Source of the DNA: JBQTIU01 sp052387815
GTDB taxonomy: Bacteria > Pseudomonadota > Alphaproteobacteria > CACIAM-22H2
Direction: 5' to 3'
NCBI GenBank assembly: GCA_052387815.1
Contig: JBQTIU010000022.1
Span: forward strand, 62,001 to 126,000
Length of the DNA: 64,000 nt
How positions within the stretch are numbered: position 1 is the first letter of the stretch; each line of letters begins with the position of its first letter. The notes beneath the pieces were generated by a model. That model saw nothing but the letters and a program-made list of their open reading frames with translations, was not told the DNA's origin and searched no databases. A program made the translations under genes and the position numbers. Below are positions 1 to 8,826 of this stretch, piece after piece.

Positions 1-84
1 CGGGATTAGCGGCTGTCCGATCCTTCACCGGCCTGGAATCCTGTTAAGATCGCTGCGCTCCCTTGCGCGCCAAGGAGGGAAAAG

Positions 85-1755
85 ATGCGCGTGGCAACCT
101 TGCATCTGTTCGCGGCGGCCGTTGTCGCATGGGGCCTGGGCGCGCCCGCGGCCGGCGCCAAGGACGAGCTCGTCATCGGAATGACCCAGTTCCCCTCCAC
201 CTTCAATCCCAACATCGACGCCATGCTCGCCAAGACCTATGTGCTGGCGATGACGCGCCGCCCGTTGACCGCCTATGACAAGCACTGGAAGCTCATCTGC
301 CTGCTGTGCACCGAGCTGCCGACCATCGAGAACGGGCTCGCCAAGCCGTTCGAGGTCGGCGACGGCAAGCACGGCATCGCCGTCACCTACACGATCCAGC
401 CCGGCGCCACCTGGGGCGACGGGGTGCCGGTGACGACCGAGGACGTGCTGTTCACCTGGGAGGTCGGGCGCCATCCCAAGACCGGGGTCAGCGACATGGA
501 GCTCTACCGCCGCATCGTCAAGATCGATGTCCACGACCGGAAGACCTTCACCCTCCATGTCGACAAGCTCACCTTCGAATACAACGCCGTCAACGATTTC
601 GATCTGCTGCCGGCCCATGTCGACCGGCGTCATTTCGCCGACCCGGAGAATTACCGGCGGCGGACGGCCTACGATTCCGACACCGTCAACCCCGGGCTCT
701 ATTTCGGCCCCTACCGCATCGTCGAGGTCGTCCCAGGCGCGCACATCGTGCTCGAACCCAATGCGACCTGGTACGGAGCGAAGCCGCATTTCAAACGCAT
801 CGTCGTCCGCGTGATCGAGAACACGGCGGCGCTCGAGGCCAACCTGTTGTCCGGGTCCATCGACTACATCGCCGGCGAGCTCGGCCTGTCGCTCGACCAG
901 GCCTTGGCCTTCGAGAAGCGGCACGGCCCCCGCTTCGACATCCAATACAAGGCCGGCCTCATCTACGAGCACATCGACCTCAACCTCGACCAGCCGACGC
1001 TCAGGGACCGGCGGGTCCGCCGCGCCCTCCTCCATGCGCTCGACCGCGAGACGCTGAGCCGCCAGCTTTTCGAGGGCAAGCAGCCGGTCGCCCATTCCTT
1101 CGTCAGCCCGCTCGACTGGATATCCGTCGACGATCTCCCCAAATACGCCTACGACCCGGCCCGCGCCGCCTCGCTTCTCGACGAGGCCGGGTGGTCGTCG
1201 ATCAAGGGCGGCTTGCGCCACAACCAGGCCGGCGAGCGCCTGGCCTTCGAGCTCATGACCACGGCCGGCAACCGGACCCGCGAGACCGTGCAGCAGGTCC
1301 TGCAGAGCCAGTGGCGCAAGGTCGGCATCGACGTGCGGTTGCGCAACGAGCCGGCGCGGGTGTTCTTCGGCGACACCGTGCGCCAGCGCAAGTTCCCCGC
1401 CATGGCGATGTTCGCCTGGATCAGCAGCCCGGAGAACGTGCCGCGCTCGACCCTCCATTCCGAGCACATCCCGGCGTCCGACAACAATTTCGCCGGCCAG
1501 AACTACACCGGCTTCCGCAACGCCGAGATGGATTCGCTGATCGAGCGCATCGAGGTCGAGCTCGATCGCGACCGGCGCCGCGCCTTGTGGCGCCGGGCGC
1601 AGGAGATCTACATCGCGGAGCTGCCGGTCCTGCCCCTCTATTTCCGCGCCGACGCCTTCATCGTCCCGAAATGGCTGGCCGGCATCGAACCCACCGGGCA
1701 CCAGGGGGTGACGACGCTGTGGGTCGAGCAGTGGCGCCCGCGCCCCTCGCCGTAG
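85..1755 (+). CDS. ABC transporter solute-binding protein, family 5 (peptide/nickel type)
   Basis: Periplasmic binding protein of a DppA/OppA/NikA-type importer, 556 residues, the usual size for SBP_bac_5. A signal peptide is visible: a basic start, a hydrophobic stretch to about residue 22 and an AGA cleavage region before KDELVIGM. The body has family hallmarks such as the TWGDGVPVTTEDVLFTWE segment (about residues 110-127) and a late FFGDTVRQRKFPAM region. The start is set by a strong ribosome binding site (aaggaggg) 6-7 bases before the ATG. Two permease genes follow directly, the first after 4 bases, so this is the first gene of the visible operon. The ligand cannot be read from sequence; peptides, nickel, opines or other small cations are all possible in this family. 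Confidence 0.9.
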   Translation: MRVATLHLFAAAVVAWGLGAPAAGAKDELVIGMTQFPSTFNPNIDAMLAKTYVLAMTRRPLTAYDKHWKLICLLCTELPTIENGLAKPFEVGDGKHGIAVTYTIQPGATWGDGVPVTTEDVLFTWEVGRHPKTGVSDMELYRRIVKIDVHDRKTFTLHVDKLTFEYNAVNDFDLLPAHVDRRHFADPENYRRRTAYDSDTVNPGLYFGPYRIVEVVPGAHIVLEPNATWYGAKPHFKRIVVRVIENTAALEANLLSGSIDYIAGELGLSLDQALAFEKRHGPRFDIQYKAGLIYEHIDLNLDQPTLRDRRVRRALLHALDRETLSRQLFEGKQPVAHSFVSPLDWISVDDLPKYAYDPARAASLLDEAGWSSIKGGLRHNQAGERLAFELMTTAGNRTRETVQQVLQSQWRKVGIDVRLRNEPARVFFGDTVRQRKFPAMAMFAWISSPENVPRSTLHSEHIPASDNNFAGQNYTGFRNAEMDSLIERIEVELDRDRRRALWRRAQEIYIAELPVLPLYFRADAFIVPKWLAGIEPTGHQGVTTLWVEQWRPRPSP

Positions 1756-1759
1756 CGAC

Positions 1760-2740
1760 ATGATCCGCTACCTCGTCGACCGAGCCCTCCAGGGCCTCAT
1801 CGTCCTGGTCATGATGTCGTTCGCCATCTACACGCTCATCGGGCTGATGCCCGGCGACCCCATCGACCTGATGATCAGCGCCAACCCGAAGCTGACCGCG
1901 GCCGACGCCGAGCGGCTGCGCCAAATCCACGGCATCGACCGGCCGATCCTCGAGCGCTATGCCGCGTGGGCGCGCGCCGCGCTCGACGGCGATTTCGGCT
2001 ACAGCCGCACCTATTCCCAGCCGGTGTTCGCCGTCCTCGGGCCGCGCCTTGCCAATACGGCGGCGCTCATGCTCGCCGCCTTCGCCCTCGCGCTCGCCCT
2101 CGGCCTGCCGGCCGGCATCCTCGCCGCGACGCGGCCCGGCACCAGGTTCGATCAAGCCATCAATATGTTCTGCTTCCTGTCGGTCTCGGTGCCGACCTTC
2201 TGGCTCGCCCTGCTGCTGATCATCGTGTTCGCGGTGGCGCTCGGCTGGCTGCCGGCGAGCGGGTTCGGCACGCCCGGGCGGAGCGGATTTTGGGACACCG
2301 CTCGCCATCTCGTGTTGCCGGTGACGACGCTGGCGCTGGTCGAGGCCGGCGGCTACGCGCGCTACATGCGGGCCTCGATGCGCGAGGCCTTGCGCCAGGA
2401 CTGGATCCGCACCGCCCGCGCCAAGGGGGCGGGCGAGGCGCGCGTCGTCCTTCGCCACGCGCTCGGCAATGCCATGATCCCGGTGGTGACGATCATGGCG
2501 CTCTCGTTCGGCACGCTGTTTTCGGGCGCGCTCGTCACCGAGACCATGTTCGCCTATCCCGGCATGGGCAAGCTCATCTTCGATTCGGTGATGGGCAACG
2601 ACTACAACCTGGCGCTGGTCTCTTTGCTCTTCGCCACGCTGCTCACGCTGGCGGGCAATCTCGGCGCCGACCTCGCCTATGTGGCGCTCGACCCGCGCAT
2701 CTCGCTGGTGGCGCGCGGCAGAGGCGGAGGGATGGCATGA
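1760..2740 (+). CDS. ABC transporter permease, DppB/OppB type
   Basis: Inner-membrane permease of 326 residues with the standard DppB layout: an N-terminal membrane helix (residues about 9-30), the family GLMPGDPIDLM segment, then a BPD_transp_1 domain with five further helices. The EAA loop that docks the ATPase is visible as RTARAKGAGEARVVLRHALGN. It starts 4 bases after the solute-binding protein gene and its TGA overlaps the ATG of the next permease. No ATPase gene lies on either side within view, so it must use an ATPase encoded before the window or elsewhere, perhaps the DppD/DppF pair at 14.2-16.3 kb. That sharing is inference. Confidence 0.9.
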   Translation: MIRYLVDRALQGLIVLVMMSFAIYTLIGLMPGDPIDLMISANPKLTAADAERLRQIHGIDRPILERYAAWARAALDGDFGYSRTYSQPVFAVLGPRLANTAALMLAAFALALALGLPAGILAATRPGTRFDQAINMFCFLSVSVPTFWLALLLIIVFAVALGWLPASGFGTPGRSGFWDTARHLVLPVTTLALVEAGGYARYMRASMREALRQDWIRTARAKGAGEARVVLRHALGNAMIPVVTIMALSFGTLFSGALVTETMFAYPGMGKLIFDSVMGNDYNLALVSLLFATLLTLAGNLGADLAYVALDPRISLVARGRGGGMA

Positions 2741-3612
2741 TCGCGCTCGGCCGCACCCCCGGCGCGAGGGCCGCGCTCGCCGTCCTTGCCGCCTTGCTCG
2801 CCCTCGCGGCTGCCGCTCCGTTGATCGAATCGGCAACGGGCACCGACGCCAACGCGGCCGACCTCTTGAACCGCTTCGCCCCGCTCTCCCTCGCCCATCC
2901 GCTCGGCACCGACGAGATCGGCCGCGACGTGGCGCTCCGCCTGCTCTACGGCGGCCGGGTGTCGCTCGCCGTCGGCCTGGTGGCGGCCCTGGTCGCGGCG
3001 ACGTTCGGCACGGTCATCGGCCTCCTCGCCGGCTATTTCGGCGGCCGCCTCGATGCGGCTCTGATGCGGCTGACCGACGGCGTCATCGCCCTGCCGCTGT
3101 TGCCGCTGCTCATCGTGCTGGCGGCCGTCGACCTCGCGAAGCTCGGCCTGCCCGAGCGTTTCGTCCACTCGGAGGAGCTCAGCCTCTACCGGCTCATCGC
3201 CATCACCGCGCTGGTCGGCTGGACGACCGTGGCGCGGCTGGTGCGGGGCGCGACCTTGAGCCTGCTCGCCCGCGATTTCGTGCGCGCGGCCGTGGCGCTG
3301 GGCGCGGGGCCGGTCAGGATCATGGCTCGGCACATCCTCCCCAATGCCGTCTCGCCGATCGTCGTCGCCACGACGCTGGCGGTGGGGAATATCATCCTGT
3401 TCGAATCGGTGCTGAGCTTCCTGGGGCTGGGCGTACAGCCCCCCCTGCCGAGCTGGGGCAACATGCTGACCAACGCCCAGGAGGTGATCTGGACGGCGCC
3501 GATGCTCGCCGTCTACCCCGGCCTGTTGATCCTCGCCACCGTCGCCGCCTGCAACCTGCTGGGCGATGCCCTTCAGGACGTGCTCGATCCCAGGAGCGGG
3601 GCCAGGCACTAA
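2737..3612 (+). CDS. ABC transporter permease, DppC/OppC type
   Basis: Second permease of the importer, 291 residues. It has the DppC N-terminal helix (about residues 11-30), the LAHPLGTDEIGRDVALRLLY segment typical of the DppC family, and a BPD_transp_1 domain whose EAA loop reads RDFVRAAVALGAGPVRIMAR. It ends with the family motif GDALQDVLDPR. The ATG overlaps the stop codon of the upstream permease (ATGA), which sets the start and suggests translational coupling. A convergent broken transporter gene on the other strand ends within the last four bases of this gene. Confidence 0.9.
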   Translation: MIALGRTPGARAALAVLAALLALAAAAPLIESATGTDANAADLLNRFAPLSLAHPLGTDEIGRDVALRLLYGGRVSLAVGLVAALVAATFGTVIGLLAGYFGGRLDAALMRLTDGVIALPLLPLLIVLAAVDLAKLGLPERFVHSEELSLYRLIAITALVGWTTVARLVRGATLSLLARDFVRAAVALGAGPVRIMARHILPNAVSPIVVATTLAVGNIILFESVLSFLGLGVQPPLPSWGNMLTNAQEVIWTAPMLAVYPGLLILATVAACNLLGDALQDVLDPRSGARH

Positions 3613-4573
3613 GCGTCGGCGCGCCGGGCCGGCCGCGCGGACCCGGCGCCGCCTGCCACCGCCATGCCGACCGACACCAGGACGATGCCGGCGACCACCA
3701 GCCACGACGGCACCTCGCCGAGGACGGGATAGGCGAGCGCGTTGGCGAAGCCCGGCACCAGGGCCGGGAACCATGCCGCGTGCCCGGCGCCGAGCAGGCC
3801 GACCACGCGGGTGAACAGCACCAGCGCGACAATGCTGGCCAGCAGGCCCTGGTAGAAGCCCTGCAGCAGCAATTCTCCCACCGGCGCGCGAGCAGCCGCA
3901 AGCGGGCGGCGATCAGATAGGGCGGCAGGTAGAGAACGAGCGAGCCCATGCAAACGATCGCGGTCGCGGTCCAGGGGTCGACGCGAGCCGACCGGGCGGC
4001 GACGGTGTAGACCGCCCACAGGACGGCGGCGAGGACGAACAGGACGTGGCCGCGCCATTGTCCGGCAGCGGCATCCCCGAGCCCCTGCCAGCCGATCAGC
4101 GCGACTCCGACGCCGACCACCGCGACCCCGAGGGCGCGCATCGCGGTCCACCGTTCGCCGAGCCACCACAGGCTCAACAGCGTCATCGCCACCAGCACGG
4201 AGCTCGGCATGACGACGGCGCCATGGCCCGCCGGCGCGAAGGCGTAGCCCATGTAGGCGAGAAGCGCGCCCGGCCAGCACCGAGGATCAAGAGGCCGACG
4301 TGGCTTCAGCCGATCCCGCCGACCCCGCGCGCGCCGAGCGTGGTGCGGCGAGCGGCCAGGGCCGCCCACGCGGCCGACCCCGCGCGCGCCGAGCCGCCAG
4401 ACGACCAGCGCCAGCACCGCGCCGGAGATAAGGAACCGCAGCGCCGCCAGATCGAAGGGATCGAGCGCGGCCTGCACGGCGTGGCGCGAGGCCACCGCCC
4501 AACTGGCCCAGATCACGGCCGTGGCAACCCCGGCCAGGATGCCGACCAACAACTTCGCGCCGGATTCGGTCAT
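3609..4573 (-). pseudogene. Broken DMT/EamA-family transporter
   Basis: The minus strand encodes a drug/metabolite transporter (EamA-like) that cannot be read in one frame. The N-terminus is good (AVIWASWAVASRHAVQAALD, then ALRFLISGAVLALVVWRLGA). It degenerates near 4270-4400, resumes at AYMGYAFAPAGHGAVVMPS and runs through two or more helices to about 3890. There it must change frame to continue as ELLLQGFYQGLLASIVALVL and reach the stop at 3609. At least two disruptions are therefore needed. The first coincides with a 22-bp direct repeat 55 bp apart, a length that would itself shift the frame. Sequencing error is an alternative for one of the lesions. An intact member would have ten membrane helices and export or import small metabolites. 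Confidence 0.75.
4318..4394. repeat. 22-bp direct repeat with 55-bp period inside the broken DMT gene
   Basis: The 22 bases at 4318-4339 recur exactly at 4373-4394. The period is 55 bp, which is not a multiple of three, so a slippage or partial duplication here would frameshift the DMT transporter gene. The protein is unreadable exactly in this interval. Confidence 0.7.
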
Positions 4574-4586
4574 GAACAACGGGCCC

Positions 4587-4656
4587 TGTAGGGGCGAGGC
4601 GCTGTCTCGCCGGTCTCACGACCCGCCCGCGGACCGGTTTGAAACCGGCCCCTACA
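4587..4656. repeat. Intergenic inverted repeat, TGTAGGGGC type
   Basis: TGTAGGGGC at 4587-4595 is mirrored by GCCCCTACA at 4648-4656. The interior has further short palindromes (ggtttgaaacc near 4636). It lies between the ribokinase-like gene and the broken DMT gene. A related, more compact copy occurs at 54864-54892, so this looks like a small dispersed palindromic element. A hairpin could form in transcripts of either strand. Confidence 0.5.
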
Positions 4657-4726
4657 AATCAATGGAGTCTGTCAGCATGCCCACCATAGCCCGCCGCGCG
4701 GGCAGCGGGCCCGCAAATTCCGCGGG

Positions 4727-5653
4727 TCAGCCCGGAATTTTGCGCGCGGGACCCAGATCCCGGAGCCGGGCGTCGATGGCGGCGCCGGCCGGCAGGCTCG
4801 GCTGCGCGCCGCGCGTAAGGCAGGCGAGGCCGGCGCCCACGCTCGCCCGGTGCAGGGCCTCGGGCAGCGACCGACCGCGGTCGAGGGCGGCGGCGAGAAT
4901 GCCGACGAAGGCATCGCCCGCGGCGGTCGTATCGACGGCCTCGACCTCGAGCGCCGCCACCGCCCAGGTCTCGCCACCATGAACTGCGAGCGCGCCCTCG
5001 GCGCCGAGGGTGACGACGACCGTGCCGCCCAAGCCCGCCGAAAGTCGGCGCGCCAACGGCGCCGGCCGGTCGGCCCGGAGCCCGCGCCAGCCCACCAACG
5101 CCGCGGTCTCGATCTCGTTCATCACCAGCACGTCGACCGCGCCCAGCGCCGCTTCGTCGAGGCCGACGGCAGGCGCGAGGTTGAGCACGATGCGCGCCCC
5201 CTTGGCCTTCGCCCGGGCGATGAGCGCCGCGGTCTCGACCGGGGGCACTTCCATCTGCAGGACCACGGTTGTTGCCGGGCCGAGCAGCGAGTCGGGGATT
5301 CGCGCGGCGGCGGCCCGAAGGTTGGCGCCCTGCGCCACGGCGATCAGGTTGCGCCCGGCTTCATCCACGCACACCGCCGCACAGCCGGTGGGCTCCGGCC
5401 CGCTCACCACGCCGGCGATGTCGACGCCGGCGGCCGCCAGGCTCGCGAGCGCCAATCGCCCAAACGCGTCATCGCCGACGCAGGCCACCATGGACACGTG
5501 CGCGCCGTCGCGCGCGGCCGCGACCGCCTGGTTCGCGCCCTTGCCGCCCGGCACCAGCGCGTAGCTTTGGCCGAGCACGGTCTCGCCCGGGCGCGGCAGC
5601 GCGTGCAGCGGGAAGACGAGGTCCATATTGATCGATCCGAAGACGACGATCAT
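4727..5653 (-). CDS. rbsK: Ribokinase-like PfkB-family carbohydrate kinase
   Basis: Cytoplasmic sugar kinase of 308 residues, ATP-dependent phosphorylation of ribose or a similar sugar. It starts MIVVFGSINMDLVF, carries the ribokinase glycine-rich signature PGGKGANQAVAAAR (about residues 36-49), and has the C-terminal catalytic motif DTTAAGDAFVG (about residues 250-260) whose Asp is the general base. The length matches ribokinase. The ATG overlaps the TGA of the upstream universal stress protein gene, so the two are co-transcribed on the minus strand. Adenosine kinase and other PfkB members are less likely because of the N-terminal signature. The natural substrate is not proved. Confidence 0.85.
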   Translation of the reverse strand: MIVVFGSINMDLVFPLHALPRPGETVLGQSYALVPGGKGANQAVAAARDGAHVSMVACVGDDAFGRLALASLAAAGVDIAGVVSGPEPTGCAAVCVDEAGRNLIAVAQGANLRAAAARIPDSLLGPATTVVLQMEVPPVETAALIARAKAKGARIVLNLAPAVGLDEAALGAVDVLVMNEIETAALVGWRGLRADRPAPLARRLSAGLGGTVVVTLGAEGALAVHGGETWAVAALEVEAVDTTAAGDAFVGILAAALDRGRSLPEALHRASVGAGLACLTRGAQPSLPAGAAIDARLRDLGPARKIPG

Positions 5654-6480
5654 CAATGCGCCATCAGGACCGGCACCGTCATATGCTGTAGCAGGTGTCG
5701 CGTCGCGCCGCCGAGCACAATCTCGCGTAGCCGCGAATGCCCGTAGGCGCCCATGACGATGAGGTCGGCGCCGAAATCGGCAGCCCGCGACAACAGTACA
5801 TCGCCGATTCCGAGCTCGGCGGTCCGGGTCGTCGTCGCCTCGACCGCGACCCCGTGCCGGGCCAAGTGCAGCGCCATATCCGTCCCCTGCAGGCGGGCCT
5901 CCGCGGACTCTTGCGGATTGACCACCAGCACGAAGGCACGCTTCGCCCGCCTGAGCAAGGGCAGCGCGTCGTTGACCGCGCGGGTCGATTCGCGGGTCGC
6001 GTTCCAGGCCACCAGCACCCGCTCGCCAACGGTCGCGAAGGTGCCGAAGCGCGGCACCACCAGGACCGGCCGGCCCGAGCCCATCACCAGGGCCTCGGGG
6101 AGGTCCGCGGCGAGCGTTGCCGCGGCTCCTTCGCCGGCCTGGCTGACGATCGTGAGGTCGACATGGCGGGCGTGCAGTTGGGCGATCTCGACCACATCGC
6201 CCCTCGTCGTCCGCCATTCCAGATCGAGGCCGGCGCGGGCCGCAAGGTCGCGGGCCAGCTTTTCGGCCTGCGCCGCATCCTCGCGCAGCATCTTTTCGTG
6301 GGACGCGAAGACTTCGGCCGGCAGCTCGGCCGCGATATAGCCGGGCACGGACGGCCTGTGCATCACGTACAAGGCCGCGAGATGCGCCCGGTGATCGGCC
6401 GCCAGCCGCAACGCCAGCTCGAGCCGGGCCTTCGCCGTCTCGGTGGTGTCGGCATAAACGAGTAGATCCTTGTATCCCAT
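5653..6480 (-). CDS. Tandem universal stress protein (UspA family)
   Basis: Protein of 275 residues made of two USP domains. The first starts MGYKDLLVYADTTETAKARL; the second runs from about residue 155 (GERVLVAWNATRESTRAV) and contains the ATP-binding type motif VMGAYGHSRLREIVLGG near the C-terminus. I chose the ATG at 6480 because it begins directly with the first beta strand; in-frame codons upstream read through GC-rich non-family sequence. It overlaps the kinase gene by one base (ATGA arrangement). Such proteins bind nucleotides and are usually induced by stress; the partner here is unknown. A decayed relative with the same C-terminal motif lies at 22333-22604. Confidence 0.88.
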   Translation of the reverse strand: MGYKDLLVYADTTETAKARLELALRLAADHRAHLAALYVMHRPSVPGYIAAELPAEVFASHEKMLREDAAQAEKLARDLAARAGLDLEWRTTRGDVVEIAQLHARHVDLTIVSQAGEGAAATLAADLPEALVMGSGRPVLVVPRFGTFATVGERVLVAWNATRESTRAVNDALPLLRRAKRAFVLVVNPQESAEARLQGTDMALHLARHGVAVEATTTRTAELGIGDVLLSRAADFGADLIVMGAYGHSRLREIVLGGATRHLLQHMTVPVLMAH

Positions 6481-6660
6481 CGCCCGCCCCTCCGCTTCGG
6501 GTCTCGCCGGCCCCCGGAGGACCGGCCAAGCCCCATGCCCGGGGCATGATAGCATCGGGATCCGTGGTTGCATTTGATGCAGATCAAGCCATGGCGGTTG
6601 GCGGCGCCCGCCTTTTGCGGTAGCAAGACATGGGGTGCGGCTTTCGTGGGGTGCGCGGTC

Positions 6661-8094
6661 ATGGAGAGTCCGATCTATCCGGTGATCCTGTCCGGAGGCG
6701 CGGGCACGCGCCTGTGGCCGCTGTCACGCGAGCTCTATCCCAAGCAGCTTCTGCCGCTCACCTCGGAGCTGAGCCTGTTGCAGGAGACCGCGCGCCGGGT
6801 CGCCGGGCCGGCCTACGGGCCGCCCTTGATCGTGTGCAATGACGAGCACCGATTCATCATCGCCGAGCAGCTGCGCGAGCTCGGCCTCGCCGCGCCAATG
6901 ATCGTGCTCGAGCCGGTGGCGCGCAACACCGCCCCGGCCGCCGCCGCCGCCGCCATGCTGGCGGGCCGCGAGCCCGGCGCGCTCATGCTGGTGCTGCCCT
7001 CCGACCATGCGATCGGCGATCAGGCGGCATTCGGCCGGGCGGTCGCGACCGCCGCGGCGGCGGCGCGAACCGGCCGACTGGTCGCCTTCGGCATCGCTCC
7101 CACCCGGCCGGAGACGGGGTACGGCTACATCCGCCGCGGCCGCGCCCTCGACGGCGTCGCCGGCGCCTATGGGATCGAGCGCTTCGTCGAGAAACCCGAC
7201 CTCGAGACCGCCCGATCCTTCCTTGCCGATGGCGCCCCCGGCGATCTCAGGTGGTCCTGGAACAGCGGCATGTTCCTGTTCCCCGTCGCTCTGTTCCTCG
7301 CCGAGCTCGGGCGCTTCGAGCCCGAGCTGGCGGCGGCGGTCCGCGAGGCCTGCGCGAACAGCGCGCGCGACCTCGATTTCATCCGCCTCGACAAGGAAAG
7401 CTTGGCGCGCGCGCCGGCGAAATCGATCGACTATGCGGTGATGGAGCGGACCGCGGCAGCGGCGGTGGTGCCGGCCGACCTCGAGTGGAGCGACGTCGGC
7501 GCGTGGTCCGCGCTGTGGGAGCTCGGCCGCCGCGACGAAGCCGGCAACGTCAAGATCGGCGACGTGATGGCCGAGGCGACGACGAATTCCTATCTGCGCA
7601 GCGAACGCTCGTTGTTGGCGGCGGTCGGGCTCGACGAGGTGATCGTCGTCGCCACCGCCGACGTCGTCCTCGCCGCCGCCAAGGACCGCGCCCAGGACGT
7701 GAAAAAGATCGTCGATCGCCTCAAGGCGGCGGGCCGCAGCGAGGCGGTCTCGCACCCCATCGTTTACCGGCCGTGGGGCAGCTACCGGACCATCGACAGC
7801 GGGGAGCGCTTCCAGGTCAAGCGGATCACCGTCAACCCCGGCGCCAAACTCTCGTTGCAGAAGCACGCGCACCGCGCCGAGCATTGGGTGGTGGTGCGCG
7901 GCACGGCGCGGGTGGTGCGCGGGAACGAGACGATGACGCTCGGCGAGAACATGTCGATCCATATCCCCGGGGGCTCCGTCCACCGGCTGGAAAACCCCGG
8001 GCCCGGGCCGCTCGAGGTCATCGAGGTGCAGTCCGGCCACTATCTCGGCGAGGACGACATCGTCCGCCTCGAGGACAGCTACGGGCGGGCGTGA
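6661..8094 (+). CDS. manC: Mannose-1-phosphate guanylyltransferase / mannose-6-phosphate isomerase
   Basis: Bifunctional enzyme of 477 residues that makes GDP-mannose for polysaccharide synthesis. The N-terminal nucleotidyltransferase domain begins with SGGAGTRLWPLSRELYPKQL, the pyrophosphorylase signature, and includes the FVEKPD segment. The C-terminal cupin isomerase domain (about residues 360-477) contains RPWGSYRTID, LQKHAHRAEHW and GSVHRLENPG, matching type II PMI metal-binding residues. The ATG at 6661 gives the canonical start MESPIYPVILSGG; earlier in-frame ATGs would add a non-conserved tail. It is divergent from the universal stress protein gene. No glycan biosynthesis cluster is adjacent. 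AlgA/CpsB are equivalent names for the same family. Confidence 0.93.
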   Translation: MESPIYPVILSGGAGTRLWPLSRELYPKQLLPLTSELSLLQETARRVAGPAYGPPLIVCNDEHRFIIAEQLRELGLAAPMIVLEPVARNTAPAAAAAAMLAGREPGALMLVLPSDHAIGDQAAFGRAVATAAAAARTGRLVAFGIAPTRPETGYGYIRRGRALDGVAGAYGIERFVEKPDLETARSFLADGAPGDLRWSWNSGMFLFPVALFLAELGRFEPELAAAVREACANSARDLDFIRLDKESLARAPAKSIDYAVMERTAAAAVVPADLEWSDVGAWSALWELGRRDEAGNVKIGDVMAEATTNSYLRSERSLLAAVGLDEVIVVATADVVLAAAKDRAQDVKKIVDRLKAAGRSEAVSHPIVYRPWGSYRTIDSGERFQVKRITVNPGAKLSLQKHAHRAEHWVVVRGTARVVRGNETMTLGENMSIHIPGGSVHRLENPGPGPLEVIEVQSGHYLGEDDIVRLEDSYGRA

Positions 8095-8130
8095 CCCGCG
8101 CCCGGCGGCAGCCGGTGCCGTGCGTCAAGC

Positions 8131-8637
8131 ATGATCGGCAAAACCTACGACGTGCTATTCCTTTGCACCGGCAACTCGGCGCGCAGCATTATGGCCGAGG
8201 CGCTGATGACCCACTGGGGCCGAGGCCGGTTCCGCGGCCATAGCGCCGGCAGCTTCCCCAAGGGCACCGTCCATCCCATCGCGCTCGCGCTCTTGGCCGA
8301 GCGGGGCCTGCCGAGCGCGGGGCTCAGGAGCAAGAGCTGGGAGGAGTTCGCGAGGCCGGGCGCGCCGGCGATGGACTTCGTCCTCACGGTTTGCGACCGG
8401 GCCGCGGGCGAAGTCTGCCCGGTGTGGCCAGGCCGCCCGGCGAGCGCCCATTGGGGCGTCCCCGATCCGGCCGCGCTCGAGGGCACCGAAGCCGAGAGGC
8501 GGCAGGCGTTCCGGGGCGCGTACGCGGCGCTCGAGCGCCGCATCCGGATGCTCGCCGGGCTTGGCGTCGATGGGCTGGAGCGGGCGGCGCTCGAGCGCGC
8601 GCTGGCGAGGATCGGTGGAACCAGGAGCTTCCGGTGA
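8131..8637 (+). CDS. arsC: Low-molecular-weight phosphatase / arsenate reductase ArsC-like
   Basis: Protein of 168 residues with the phosphatase P-loop CTGNSARS (Cys at about residue 12) near the N-terminus, the signature shared by low-molecular-weight tyrosine phosphatases and thioredoxin-coupled ArsC. The later segment DFVLTVCDRAAGEVCPVWPG with two further cysteines and HWGVPDPA fits the arsenate reductase subgroup, which relays electrons through several Cys. It would reduce arsenate to arsenite in the cytoplasm. No ArsR, ArsB or Acr3 gene is next to it, so the arsenic role rests on family membership only. Confidence 0.8.
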   Translation: MIGKTYDVLFLCTGNSARSIMAEALMTHWGRGRFRGHSAGSFPKGTVHPIALALLAERGLPSAGLRSKSWEEFARPGAPAMDFVLTVCDRAAGEVCPVWPGRPASAHWGVPDPAALEGTEAERRQAFRGAYAALERRIRMLAGLGVDGLERAALERALARIGGTRSFR

Positions 8638-8826
8638 GCCAGCGCAAGGGGCGGGCATCGCTAGGGCGCTCTGGACAACGGCGCCCGCGCGCGGTTTACT
8701 GATCGCGAGGCCACCGCCGGCGGGGAGAAGCCGCACCATGGTTTCGCCCAGGAACGCCAGCGCTCGGCCGCCCGCGCCGGGACCGGGGCGGGCTCCGGAT
8801 CAACAGGGAGGACGATATGCGATTCA
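8638..8826 (+). repeat. Duplicated leader, copy A (before the first Dpp-like binding protein)
   Basis: The stretch starting gccagcgcaaggggcgggca, just after the ArsC gene, recurs before the next binding protein gene (10463-10615) with over 90 percent identity. Copy A contains about 40 extra bases (roughly 8715-8760). Both copies end in the same ribosome binding site and start (cagggaggacgatatgcg), and the two encoded signal peptides are also near-identical. This shows that the binding protein gene was duplicated in tandem together with its upstream region. Confidence 0.85.

Noticed and set aside
25..1761. A 578-codon minus-strand open frame opposite the first binding protein gene, and similar ones at 8661-10127 and 10400-12142
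   Set aside because: High-GC codons with G or C in third position leave the antisense frame open; the proteins are low-complexity Arg/Val/Asp-rich mixtures with no family features, while the plus strand encodes clear proteins.
4727..6547. One 606-residue fusion of a stress protein and a kinase on the minus strand
   Set aside because: The kinase frame simply stays open upstream; the stress protein is in a different frame with its own start and stop, and the genes overlap by one base at ATGA.
8131..8637. Full arsenic resistance operon around the ArsC-like gene
   Set aside because: No arsenite exporter, ArsR or ArsH gene is adjacent; the only ArsR-family gene in the window (63395) is BigR-like and 55 kb away.
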